Shown here one piece after another: positions 9,185 through 16,848 of a DNA stretch of 64,000 bases; position 1 is the first letter of the stretch, and every line of letters starts with the position of its first letter. The notes beneath the pieces are model-generated. The model was not told the DNA's origin, made no database searches, and saw nothing but the letters and a program-made list of their open reading frames with translations. A program made the position numbers and the translations under genes. The stretch is from contig NZ_BMYZ01000004.1 of assembly GCF_014652535.1 (NCBI RefSeq), positions 138,844 to 202,843 on the forward strand, given 5' to 3'. The DNA is from Cellvibrio zantedeschiae (lineage in GTDB: Bacteria; Pseudomonadota; Gammaproteobacteria; Pseudomonadales; Cellvibrionaceae).

Positions 9185-9206
9185 AAAGCCCGCAGATGCG
9201 GGCTTT
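9185..9206 (-). terminator. glnA transcription terminator
   Basis: The hairpin AAAGCCCGC / GCGGGCTTT has a 9-bp stem and an AGAT loop. On the minus strand a T-rich run (TTTTTCTTTTT) overlaps the end of the stem. It lies 28 bases past the glnA stop. Confidence 0.85.
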
Positions 9207-9233
9207 CTCACAACTCGTATCAACTTTCGCTGA

Positions 9234-10634
9234 TTACACGCTGTAGTAGAGTTCAAATTCTACTGGGTGCGGAGTCATGTTAACGCGTTGGATCTCGCCT
9301 TTCTTCAATTCGATGTAAGCATCGATGAAGTCTTTAGAGAACACGCCGCCTTTCAGCAAGAACTCGTGGTCAGCTTGCAAGTGAGACAAAGCTTCTTCCA
9401 AAGATGCACACACTTGTGGAATCTCTGCTTCTTCTTCTGGCTCTAAGTCATACAAGTCTTTAGTTGCTGCTTCACCTGGGTGAATCTTGTTCTGAACGCC
9501 GTCGATACCAGCCATCAAGAGTGCAGCGAAGCACAAGTATGGGTTAGCAGTTGGGTCTGGGAAGCGAGTTTCGATACGTTTTGCCTTCTCACCAACGGTG
9601 TAAGGAATACGGATAGAAGCAGAACGGTTACGCGCAGAGTAAGCCAACATTACTGGAGCTTCGAAGCCTGGAACCAAGCGCTTGTAAGAGTTGGTAGAAG
9701 CGTTACAGAAAGCGTTCAATGCTTTAGCGTGCTTGATGATACCGCCGATGTAGAACAGAGCAGTCTCAGACAAACCAGCGTAAGCGTCGCCTGCGAATTG
9801 GTTTTTGCCATTCAAAGAGAAAGACTGGTGAACGTGCATACCTGAACCGTTATCGCCGATTAATGGCTTAGGCATAAAGGTAGCAGTTTTGCCGTATTGG
9901 TGAGCAACGTTGTGGATGCAGTACTTGAGGATTTGTACTTCGTCCGCTTTCTTAACCAAAGTGTTAGCGCCTACGCCGATTTCACATTGGCCAGCGTTAG
10001 CTACTTCGTGGTGGTGAATTTCAATTTCCAGGCCCATAGCTTCCATAGCGTTACACATAGCGCCACGGATGTCGTGCAATGAGTCTACTGGAGCAACTGG
10101 GAAGTAACCGCCTTTGATGCGTGGAGCGTGGCCGTGTTTACCTTCAACGTCGTCACCTGACGACCAAGCAGCTTCTTCAGATTTGATTTTGTAGAAAGCG
10201 CTACCCATTGAGCTGTTGTAGTGAACGCTGTCGAAAATGAAAAATTCTGGCTCTGGACCGAACAATGCTTTGTCGCCCAGACCAGTTGATTTCAAGTACT
10301 CTTCAGCGCGCAAGCCGATAGAGCGTGGGTCGCGGTCGTAACCTTGGCCAGTAGCTGGTTCAACGATGTTGCAACGAATATTGATAGTAGCTTCGTCGTA
10401 GAATGGATCCAACACAGCGGTTGAATCATCAGGCATAAGGATCATGTCTGAATCGTTGATGCCTTTCCAGCCAGCAATAGATGAACCATCGAACATCTTG
10501 CCTTCAACGAAGAAGTTGTCATTCACAACGTGAGACGGGAAAGTAACGTGTTGTTCTTTACCGCGGAAGTCGGTGAAACGCAGGTCAATCCAGCGCGCTT
10601 CGTGTTCTTTGATCAGGTCTAAAGTCTTAGACAT
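9234..10634 (-). CDS. glnA: Glutamine synthetase type I
   Basis: The product is 466 aa, close to the usual 468-469 of GSI-beta. The enzyme condenses glutamate, ammonia and ATP to glutamine in the cytoplasm as a dodecamer. Visible motifs are the N-terminal [10 protein letters not shown], the metal-binding EPEFFIFD, the ATP-region [10 protein letters not shown], and the adenylylation loop [10 protein letters not shown] with Tyr395. That Tyr implies control by GlnE adenylyltransferase. A GGAGG ribosome site precedes ATG 10634. It is preceded by a sigma-54 promoter and NtrC sites, and followed by a strong terminator. Confidence 0.98.
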   Translation of the reverse strand: MSKTLDLIKEHEARWIDLRFTDFRGKEQHVTFPSHVVNDNFFVEGKMFDGSSIAGWKGINDSDMILMPDDSTAVLDPFYDEATINIRCNIVEPATGQGYDRDPRSIGLRAEEYLKSTGLGDKALFGPEPEFFIFDSVHYNSSMGSAFYKIKSEEAAWSSGDDVEGKHGHAPRIKGGYFPVAPVDSLHDIRGAMCNAMEAMGLEIEIHHHEVANAGQCEIGVGANTLVKKADEVQILKYCIHNVAHQYGKTATFMPKPLIGDNGSGMHVHQSFSLNGKNQFAGDAYAGLSETALFYIGGIIKHAKALNAFCNASTNSYKRLVPGFEAPVMLAYSARNRSASIRIPYTVGEKAKRIETRFPDPTANPYLCFAALLMAGIDGVQNKIHPGEAATKDLYDLEPEEEAEIPQVCASLEEALSHLQADHEFLLKGGVFSKDFIDAYIELKKGEIQRVNMTPHPVEFELYYSV

Positions 10635-10754
10635 TGAATGCCTCCAAGTGTTTATAGCTTTATTGATTTAGCTAAGGTCAGTGAAATTTTTCCCGCTTTC
10701 ATCCGCCGCTCATCCACTTGCAATGAGCGGGCGAGGTTAGGGTGTTCGAAAAGG

Positions 10755-10770
10755 GGCAAAATATATGCCA
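10755..10770 (-). promoter_or_regulatory. Sigma-54 promoter of glnA
   Basis: On the minus strand the site is TGGCATATATTTTGCC. It carries TGGCA and TTGC with the invariant GG/GC pair at the right spacing. The transcription start would be near 10743, giving a leader of about 110 bases. NtrC-type sites lie 64-146 bp further upstream. Confidence 0.8.
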
Positions 10771-10833
10771 TCCACCGAAAATAGCAACAAGTCTTTAAAA
10801 ATAAGGGCTCGGAAAAACAGCTATTTTGTTGAG

Positions 10834-10901
10834 GGCACCAAAGTGGTGCTAAAGATGGTGCATTGGCATCATTATGGTGCATTTTGCGCTTTTGTGGTGC
10901 A
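10834..10901. promoter_or_regulatory. NtrC enhancer cluster upstream of glnA
   Basis: The first site is a near-perfect NtrC palindrome, GCACCAAAGTGGTGC (10835-10849). Two weaker 17-mers follow, GGCATCATTATGGTGCA (10865-10881) and TGCGCTTTTGTGGTGCA (10885-10901), each matching the consensus TGCACC-N5-GGTGCA at about 10 of 12 positions. An isolated GGTGCA half-site lies at 10857-10862. Clustered strong and weak sites at this distance are typical of glnA enhancers. The rest of the 10635-10980 gap contains no gene. Confidence 0.8.
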
Positions 10902-10980
10902 TCTTGGATTTTGTTGTGTGGTCAAAAAGCGCTCATTTTGGTTTCGCGAATAAAGGGGATGTGGGAGGTGTATAGGCGTT

Positions 10981-13050
10981 TCAGTGCTGTTGCTTGGTGT
11001 AGGCTGAGCGCCCGCGTTGAAGACTAAGAATAAAGCTCACGCCATCCACAGTGTTCTCCACAACAATAGTTCCCCCCATTTTCGCCATATAGGTTTTCGC
11101 TACAAAGAGACCTTGGCCGCGGTTGCCATTGGCCGCTGAGTCAGGTTGGTCGGATACGCCGTATTCAAAAATTTTATCTATCAAGCTTGCGTCTATCTGC
11201 GGCCCTTTATTGTGAATAGTGAAGCTTGCAAGGGTTTCGCTAGTGGTAAGGTTTATGGTGATTGCTGTTTCGTGTGCTCGGTAGCGTTCGGCGTTGCGCA
11301 ATATATGTGTGACTACATCTTCTAAAGAATACTCATCGGCGCGCACCATAACGGCGGTTGCAGGGCCGATAAATTCGACCTTGGGAATGCCAACGCAAGG
11401 CGCGTTTTCCGCTATGTTTCGCATAAAGTTCACCAAATCAATTTCGGTCACTTGTAAGGTAGTTGACTGAAATGCTTCGCTGGGTGAGGCGCTGCCGTAA
11501 AGTACGCGAATAGCCTGTTGCATGCGTTGAATGTAGCGATGGCTTTGGTCGTCGGTGTTATTGTGTAGCGCCATTAAAGATTGCAGCGGCGACATAATTT
11601 CATGGCCGACTGCATGCCACATTTCTTTTTCTTGCTCAGCGCGAATAGCTTCGCGTTCTACATCTTCTTTTACGCGGCGCAATAAATTATGCAAACACGT
11701 GGCGAGCACGCCAAGTTCATCGTTATTACGTAAATCATTGACATCGAAGCGCTCCAATCCTTTTGCGCCCATTACTGTTTTTGAAAGTGCGTCTGCACGT
11801 TTTGTCAAAATAGTAATGCGGCGAATGATGCGAATCTCTATTAATAACCAGGCGAGAAAAAGCGCAATCAACATGGCGCCCACGAACCAGGAGACACGGG
11901 TGGCGACCACGCTTAATGTTTTGCTAACACTGCGTAGGTCTCCGGTTAGCGCAATCTCATAATTGTTTAATGGTGTGGTAATTACCTCACGGCTAGCGAG
12001 AGGTTTATCGTATTCGTTTACCGGTAGATGGCGAATAAACTTTGTTAATAAATTCCATGACTCATCTGCTTGCTCAATCGCGCCAGTTAATTTTACCAGT
12101 GTACGATCATCGCCCAAATTTTTGATTTGCAGGGTTTCACCCGGCAATAGAAGATTTTGTAAATCTGTTAGTGAGAAGGGAACTGAGGTTGTTTTGTGCC
12201 GGCTATCAAAAATAGGTATATCACTATTGGGTGCGAGTACTTGCAGTTCAACCTGAATTTGGTTGAGATCTTCTGGCGGCCATACAGGTTTGCGCTTTTC
12301 AAATAAAGCTTCTTGAAACGCTGCTATAGGCAAGCGCAAAGAAAAGAAAGCATCTTTTAAACAAGTGTCTTCAGTCTGGCCGGGTTGGGCGCAGCTCGCC
12401 TTTTGCCAAATCCAACCGCGAAAATCACGTTCAGGTCTTGCCCCTTCTTTGTCAACATTACTTGCTAAAAACCCGGTTAAGCGACCGCGTGCAGCCTGGG
12501 CAGGACTGGTGAGCGGTTCTTCTTCAAATAATGCGACCCAGCTATAAGTTTGGCCGCGCAGTGATACACGTACTTGTACGCGGTGTGCGAGTGAAAATAT
12601 TTGTTCGCGCCGTTTGTGTGAAACCAGATCTTCGCTAACGAAATTACCTGCGACATAAATATAGCCGCCTGCCCAAGGATTGTTGCCAATACCTACACAG
12701 AGCGATCCTTTGTCTCCATATTGTAGTAGGCACCCCGACATAGCGATGGCTTGTTGAACTTTACTTTGATCGTCAAAATCCAATGCAGAGAAAGGTAATA
12801 GTAGAGGATGCAGTTGTGCACTTTCGCCAGTGGCAGGTGGATTTAGCAATGCCATTTGCCCGGTGGGATGGCGCAGGGTAGCTGAGATTTGTTGCTGTGT
12901 TTTTTTAAAGTTAATTAAGTAGTTGTCGTAGCTAAGTTGTTTTTCCTGTTGTAGCAGCGATGCTGCCAGCGCTAGAGTCGATAAGGCTAATAATAAGAAT
13001 GCGCCACGAAAAACCAGCCGCAACCTATAGCGAGCTAACCACGCGAACAT
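10981..13050 (-). CDS. Membrane histidine kinase with large periplasmic domain
   Basis: The product is 689 aa. A membrane helix (about residues 11-30) is followed by a long periplasmic region of about 350 residues containing two Cys-bearing motifs (SGCLLQYGDKGSLC and KASCAQPGQTEDTC). A second helix (about 385-405) and a HAMP segment follow. The histidine box is AVGHEIMSPLQSL. The ATPase domain has an unusual G1 box, HNKGPQID, where DNGPGI is expected, but a good G2 box, NRGQGLFVAK. It starts two bases after the regulator gene, so the pair is one operon. The operon is divergent from the SPFH/caspase cluster, which makes that cluster a likely target. Confidence 0.88.
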   Translation of the reverse strand: MFAWLARYRLRLVFRGAFLLLALSTLALAASLLQQEKQLSYDNYLINFKKTQQQISATLRHPTGQMALLNPPATGESAQLHPLLLPFSALDFDDQSKVQQAIAMSGCLLQYGDKGSLCVGIGNNPWAGGYIYVAGNFVSEDLVSHKRREQIFSLAHRVQVRVSLRGQTYSWVALFEEEPLTSPAQAARGRLTGFLASNVDKEGARPERDFRGWIWQKASCAQPGQTEDTCLKDAFFSLRLPIAAFQEALFEKRKPVWPPEDLNQIQVELQVLAPNSDIPIFDSRHKTTSVPFSLTDLQNLLLPGETLQIKNLGDDRTLVKLTGAIEQADESWNLLTKFIRHLPVNEYDKPLASREVITTPLNNYEIALTGDLRSVSKTLSVVATRVSWFVGAMLIALFLAWLLIEIRIIRRITILTKRADALSKTVMGAKGLERFDVNDLRNNDELGVLATCLHNLLRRVKEDVEREAIRAEQEKEMWHAVGHEIMSPLQSLMALHNNTDDQSHRYIQRMQQAIRVLYGSASPSEAFQSTTLQVTEIDLVNFMRNIAENAPCVGIPKVEFIGPATAVMVRADEYSLEDVVTHILRNAERYRAHETAITINLTTSETLASFTIHNKGPQIDASLIDKIFEYGVSDQPDSAANGNRGQGLFVAKTYMAKMGGTIVVENTVDGVSFILSLQRGRSAYTKQQH

Positions 13051-13052
13051 GA

Positions 13053-13787
13053 TTATTGTTTTCCCGTATTTGAATTATCTGCCCAGCGAAATCCACGCAT
13101 GGGCACATTTTCAATACATTCAAAATCTGGATCAATTTCGCGAAAGGCTTCGCGGATTGTGCTGACATGTTTGCGAATGTTTTCGCGGTTGCGCCCGCTT
13201 TTTACCACTTCATATAAATCTTCGTAGGAAACAACTTGCCCGCGTTTGGCAAACAAAGTTGCGAGAATTCGCTGTGCGGTGAGCGGCAAATTAATGCGCT
13301 GTCCGCGCCAAATAGGGCTGCGCTGACGGAGCGGGTCCATATTCAATTCAGATTCTGCTGAATTTTTGCTTTTCACGTTTTGTTCCTGGTGCTGTTTGCG
13401 TTCTTTTACCGCGCGCAAAATTTCCAAAAAAGTATCTATAAAGTCGCTTTCTTCGAAAGTGGTTTTTTGCAGGTAATCCCACGCATCCAACGCTTTCATA
13501 ATGCTGCGATAAATAGTGGCAGGCATAGCTGACACCACCAACACTGGTGTTGCTTTTAGTTTATTGATGGCATTGATGATAGCAACACCCGCGTGGCGTT
13601 CCCGGCCGAGTTCGATATCGAGCACAATCAGATCGTAATTCTCGCGTTCAATTGCGGCTTCTGCATCGTCGCGGGTAAACCACTGCTCAATGACTATGTC
13701 GGGCTTGGCAGATTCAATCCAGAGTTTTAGCTGATTGCTGGTGGGCAGGTCATCTTCAATCACTGCAACTTTTATAGGTCTACTCAC
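13053..13787 (-). CDS. OmpR-like response regulator
   Basis: The product is about 244 aa. The receiver domain (VAVIEDDLPTSN, with DLIVLDIELG giving the phospho-acceptor Asp) is followed by a linker and a C-terminal winged helix (SYEDLYEVVKSGRNRENIRK, ending in VPMRGFRW) of the OmpR/PhoB class. I prefer GTG 13787 to ATG 13793: the GGAG ribosome site (13794-13797) abuts the ATG but lies 6 bases from the GTG. The kinase gene follows after two bases. The receiver is somewhat divergent from textbook OmpR, so the pathway is unknown. Confidence 0.88.
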   Translation of the reverse strand: MSRPIKVAVIEDDLPTSNQLKLWIESAKPDIVIEQWFTRDDAEAAIERENYDLIVLDIELGRERHAGVAIINAINKLKATPVLVVSAMPATIYRSIMKALDAWDYLQKTTFEESDFIDTFLEILRAVKERKQHQEQNVKSKNSAESELNMDPLRQRSPIWRGQRINLPLTAQRILATLFAKRGQVVSYEDLYEVVKSGRNRENIRKHVSTIREAFREIDPDFECIENVPMRGFRWADNSNTGKQ

Positions 13788-13886
13788 AATCATCTCCGTT
13801 TTTGAGTGCAGGCCACAGTATAACTCTGGTTAAGACGAAGTGGCATGATGCGGTTGTGAGCATTTCTTCACGCGCTGGATTTTCCC

Positions 13887-13971
13887 TTCATGGGCACGAA
13901 TAACTGTTCATGGATGATGAAGTTTGTTGCCCTGCGCCTGCGTTGAACCTTCCGATGAACACCAACCATGA
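13887..13971. promoter_or_regulatory. Repeated TTCATGG elements in the divergent TCS/SPFH promoter region
   Basis: TTCATGG occurs at 13887-13893 and again at 13907-13913, 20 bp apart on the same strand. The inverted form CCATGA occurs at 13966-13971. Direct repeats about two turns apart are compatible with dimeric binding by an OmpR-type regulator such as the one encoded divergently. No clear -35/-10 pair was found, and such short words can recur by chance. Confidence 0.25.
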
Positions 13972-14056
13972 TAGGCCTTAAGGATGTGCAGGAAAATTTA
14001 CCTGCTCGCCGATTTGCCGTTTCATTTTCGCTGTTTTATTTTTCAGGGAGCCCATC

Positions 14057-15292
14057 ATGTCTGAACGTTTTAAGCAGGTTTTACAAAAAATTATTTCTGC
14101 ATTGTCATTTGGTGCATCAAAAGGTGCGGCCGGTGTGGGTAGTGGTTTACGTTCTGCTTCGGGCCTTGTGCGTGAGAGCATGCCCGGCAGGGGGGGATTG
14201 ATTGCGCTTGGGTTAGCTGGTGCATCAATTTACTTTGTTTACAACCATCCTCCGGTGCAGACAATTTCGCATGGGTATATTGGTGTGCGCAGCAATCAAT
14301 TGAATGGTGATGTGGTGCTTTTGCATGAAGGTACTGCATGGGTAATCCCGGGTTTGCACGAGCTGCGTGAATACTTGTTGCAAGATATGAGTTATCGCCC
14401 AAGTAAAGTTGAGGATGATGCACCTTTCCAATCTATTGAGGGATTGTCTTTGGGCGTGGATTTAACGGTGCGCTACGCGATTAACCCCGATATGTTGGTG
14501 AAGACTTCGCGCAACTTACCCGATGATATTGAAGGCGATTTGGTTGATCCCACAGTACAGGGTGTGATTTATAAAATATTTACCCGCTACACAGTGCGTG
14601 AAATTTTTTCGTCCAAGCGTGCGGAAATCCAGCAGCAAATTGAAGCGGAATTAAAGCCCAAGATGAGTGCGCAAGGTTTGCTGTTACGCAGTGTAATGAT
14701 CGGCAAAATTAATTTACCTGCTGATTATAAGCGTGGGATGGAAAATCTTTTATCGGCTGAATTGGAAAGCGAAAAAATGCGTTACACACTCGAATTAAAG
14801 GAAAAACGAGTGAAGGAAACCGAGCTGGAAGCCACTGCTGAAAAAGTTCGCCGCGAGACTGAAGCCGCCGCTTCTGCCAATGAGCAAATTATCGCTGCAA
14901 AAGCACAGGAAGAGGCTATGAAGCATGTTCTTCCGTTCAAACAAAAACAAATTGAGCAGCGCCAACTTGAGGCCGAGGCAGACAAAGTATCGCGCATCAA
15001 AATGTCTGAAGGTATGGCGCAGGCACGTGTGATTGAAGCGCAAGGCGAAGCTGACTCACGCCGTAAATTGGCTGATGCAGAAGCCTATCGCCAGGATTTG
15101 GTGGGGAAAATTGCGAGCGAGCAATTAGAGCGTGATGGTGCCTTATTAACGAAAAATCCGCTGCTGATTCAAAAGACCATGGCTGATAAGTTGTCGGATA
15201 AGGTTTCAGTCATTATCGCTGCACCGCCAGCTGACGGTGGTTTTATTGGCTCAGGCTTGCTGGGTTCCGGCAAAGCTGTAGCGGCACAGTAA
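14057..15292 (+). CDS. SPFH/band 7 (prohibitin-like) membrane protein
   Basis: The product is 411 aa. A single membrane segment (about residues 48-62, GLIALGLAGASIYFVY) is followed by the SPFH domain (about 68-255, from VQTISHGYIGVRSN to INLPADYKRG). A long charged coiled coil follows (about 235-345), then a Gly/Ala-rich tail. SPFH proteins form large membrane-bound oligomeric cages or microdomain scaffolds and often regulate membrane proteases. A GGGAG ribosome site precedes the ATG. It is the first gene of a three-gene cluster with 15303 (10-base gap) and the deacetylase-caspase at 16849. This is not the usual HflK/HflC or QmcA/NfeD pairing. Confidence 0.9.
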   Translation: MSERFKQVLQKIISALSFGASKGAAGVGSGLRSASGLVRESMPGRGGLIALGLAGASIYFVYNHPPVQTISHGYIGVRSNQLNGDVVLLHEGTAWVIPGLHELREYLLQDMSYRPSKVEDDAPFQSIEGLSLGVDLTVRYAINPDMLVKTSRNLPDDIEGDLVDPTVQGVIYKIFTRYTVREIFSSKRAEIQQQIEAELKPKMSAQGLLLRSVMIGKINLPADYKRGMENLLSAELESEKMRYTLELKEKRVKETELEATAEKVRRETEAAASANEQIIAAKAQEEAMKHVLPFKQKQIEQRQLEAEADKVSRIKMSEGMAQARVIEAQGEADSRRKLADAEAYRQDLVGKIASEQLERDGALLTKNPLLIQKTMADKLSDKVSVIIAAPPADGGFIGSGLLGSGKAVAAQ

Positions 15293-15302
15293 GGGGCGCA
15301 TC

Positions 15303-16715
15303 ATGATGACTTTGCTGGCCGCTGCTCTGGCCATAGTAACTCTCGATCAAGCTCCCTTGCGTGCATCACCACGTGACTCTGCCCAGCAACAAGTTGTGCT
15401 CTGGCAGGGCGATAGTCTTGAGGTGCGCGGTGAAAAAGCAGATTACCTGCAGGTGTACGATCACAGGCGCGAGCGCGCTGGTTATGTGAAAGCATCGCAA
15501 GTTCGCCAGGTTTCAATTGAACCAGACGCGGCACCTGAATCCCTCGCAGTGGTGCGTTTCCTGCGCGATACCCCCGGTGCTGAAGCCTTGGGCATCAGCT
15601 ACGTGGCGACTTACTTAAAAGCAGCACCTGCTGAAGCTATAGGGGCAGAAGTTTTTGATGCAATGGGTGTTATGGCCGAGCGTTTGGCGAAGCGCGCTTC
15701 ATCACGTAAAGCCAAGCAGGATGACACGGTTATAGCGGCACATTTGGAAGTGGTTGCCTATTACGGTATCAATATCCAAAGCTTTGAGCGCGATGGTCGA
15801 GTGCAGTTATGTTATGAGGGCGAAGCCTTTCGTCGTGTGCTGGGTATGGATGCTACATCAGTACAAAAAGCGCGCGCCGCATTGGCGGTGACGAGGCAGG
15901 ATTGCCTAGACCCTGCAATGACAGTCAGCCAAAGAGTGAGCATAGATGCATGGCGGGCAGAGGTAATGGATAAGGTAGCTTTGACGGATGATTTACCTGA
16001 ATACCTTAAGAATCGCGTGCGTATGCGCCGCGCTGGAATATGGGCGGCAATTGCGCACCAGCAAGCACGCCAGGATGCAGATAAATCCCAGGCCGCGGCA
16101 AAACGCGCACTGTTTGAATTAATGGGCGTGAACAAGATGGAGTTTACCGATGAAGATAATTGGGCTTACACGGATGCAGCAATCCGAGTAGGTGCAAGCC
16201 GCTGGGCGGCAGAAACTTTGCCTGTAAACAAAGCAAATCTCAGTCTTGTCTCTCGTGCTGGCGAGCCGGGTGAAACCTGTGTGTTGCTTACCGATGCCAA
16301 GCATTCAGCTGAAAATCCCTTAGCTAAACGCTGCACTTATAGTCAAGTTTGGCTGGCTTCTGCACGCGTAAACAGCAGTGCATCTGCTTTGGCCTTAGCT
16401 GTGCAACCTATGGCGGGATGGCGTGAGTTGTGGTTGTTCCATCGCACCGAAAATGGCTGGTTGATTGACGTATTGCCGCCCGCTGCAAGCGACCCGGAGT
16501 TGGGTTATGTGGAGTTCGCGGGTTGGGTTCCTGCGACCGACAAGTTTTTGGTCGCGCGTGAAATCAAAGTGGATAGTCGTTTCAAGCGTAGCTTTGATTT
16601 GGTGAACATTGCCAGCCTACAAACTGAAAAATCGGCGGATAAACCGGAAAACCTGACGGCGTTTTATCGTTGGCAAGATCCACAGTGGAAGCAGCAGAAT
16701 CTTATTATTCGATAA
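15303..16715 (+). CDS. Exported protein of unknown function with SH3-like N-terminus
   Basis: The product is 470 aa. A short hydrophobic leader (MMTLLAAALAIVTLDQAPLRA) probably directs export. Residues about 30-70 (VVLWQGDSLEVRGEKADYLQ, then GYVKASQVR) look like a bacterial SH3 fold. A helical middle part follows (about 85-290), and a beta-rich C-terminal part contains conserved-looking Cys, Trp and Tyr residues. I recognise no catalytic motif. An AGGGG ribosome site precedes the ATG. It sits between the SPFH gene and the deacetylase-caspase gene, all on one strand, so its role is probably tied to theirs. Confidence 0.8.
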   Translation: MMTLLAAALAIVTLDQAPLRASPRDSAQQQVVLWQGDSLEVRGEKADYLQVYDHRRERAGYVKASQVRQVSIEPDAAPESLAVVRFLRDTPGAEALGISYVATYLKAAPAEAIGAEVFDAMGVMAERLAKRASSRKAKQDDTVIAAHLEVVAYYGINIQSFERDGRVQLCYEGEAFRRVLGMDATSVQKARAALAVTRQDCLDPAMTVSQRVSIDAWRAEVMDKVALTDDLPEYLKNRVRMRRAGIWAAIAHQQARQDADKSQAAAKRALFELMGVNKMEFTDEDNWAYTDAAIRVGASRWAAETLPVNKANLSLVSRAGEPGETCVLLTDAKHSAENPLAKRCTYSQVWLASARVNSSASALALAVQPMAGWRELWLFHRTENGWLIDVLPPAASDPELGYVEFAGWVPATDKFLVAREIKVDSRFKRSFDLVNIASLQTEKSADKPENLTAFYRWQDPQWKQQNLIIR

Positions 16716-16848
16716 TGTGTTGGTGCGGTGGAAGGGGTTTGCTTTTACAGGTGGCACTGCTTTAATAATGGCAGCCTGTGCCTGTAACAACAGTCACAGA
16801 AATCCTCCGCGCCGCTTTTACCGAGCCTGCGCTCCACTGCTTAGGGAC

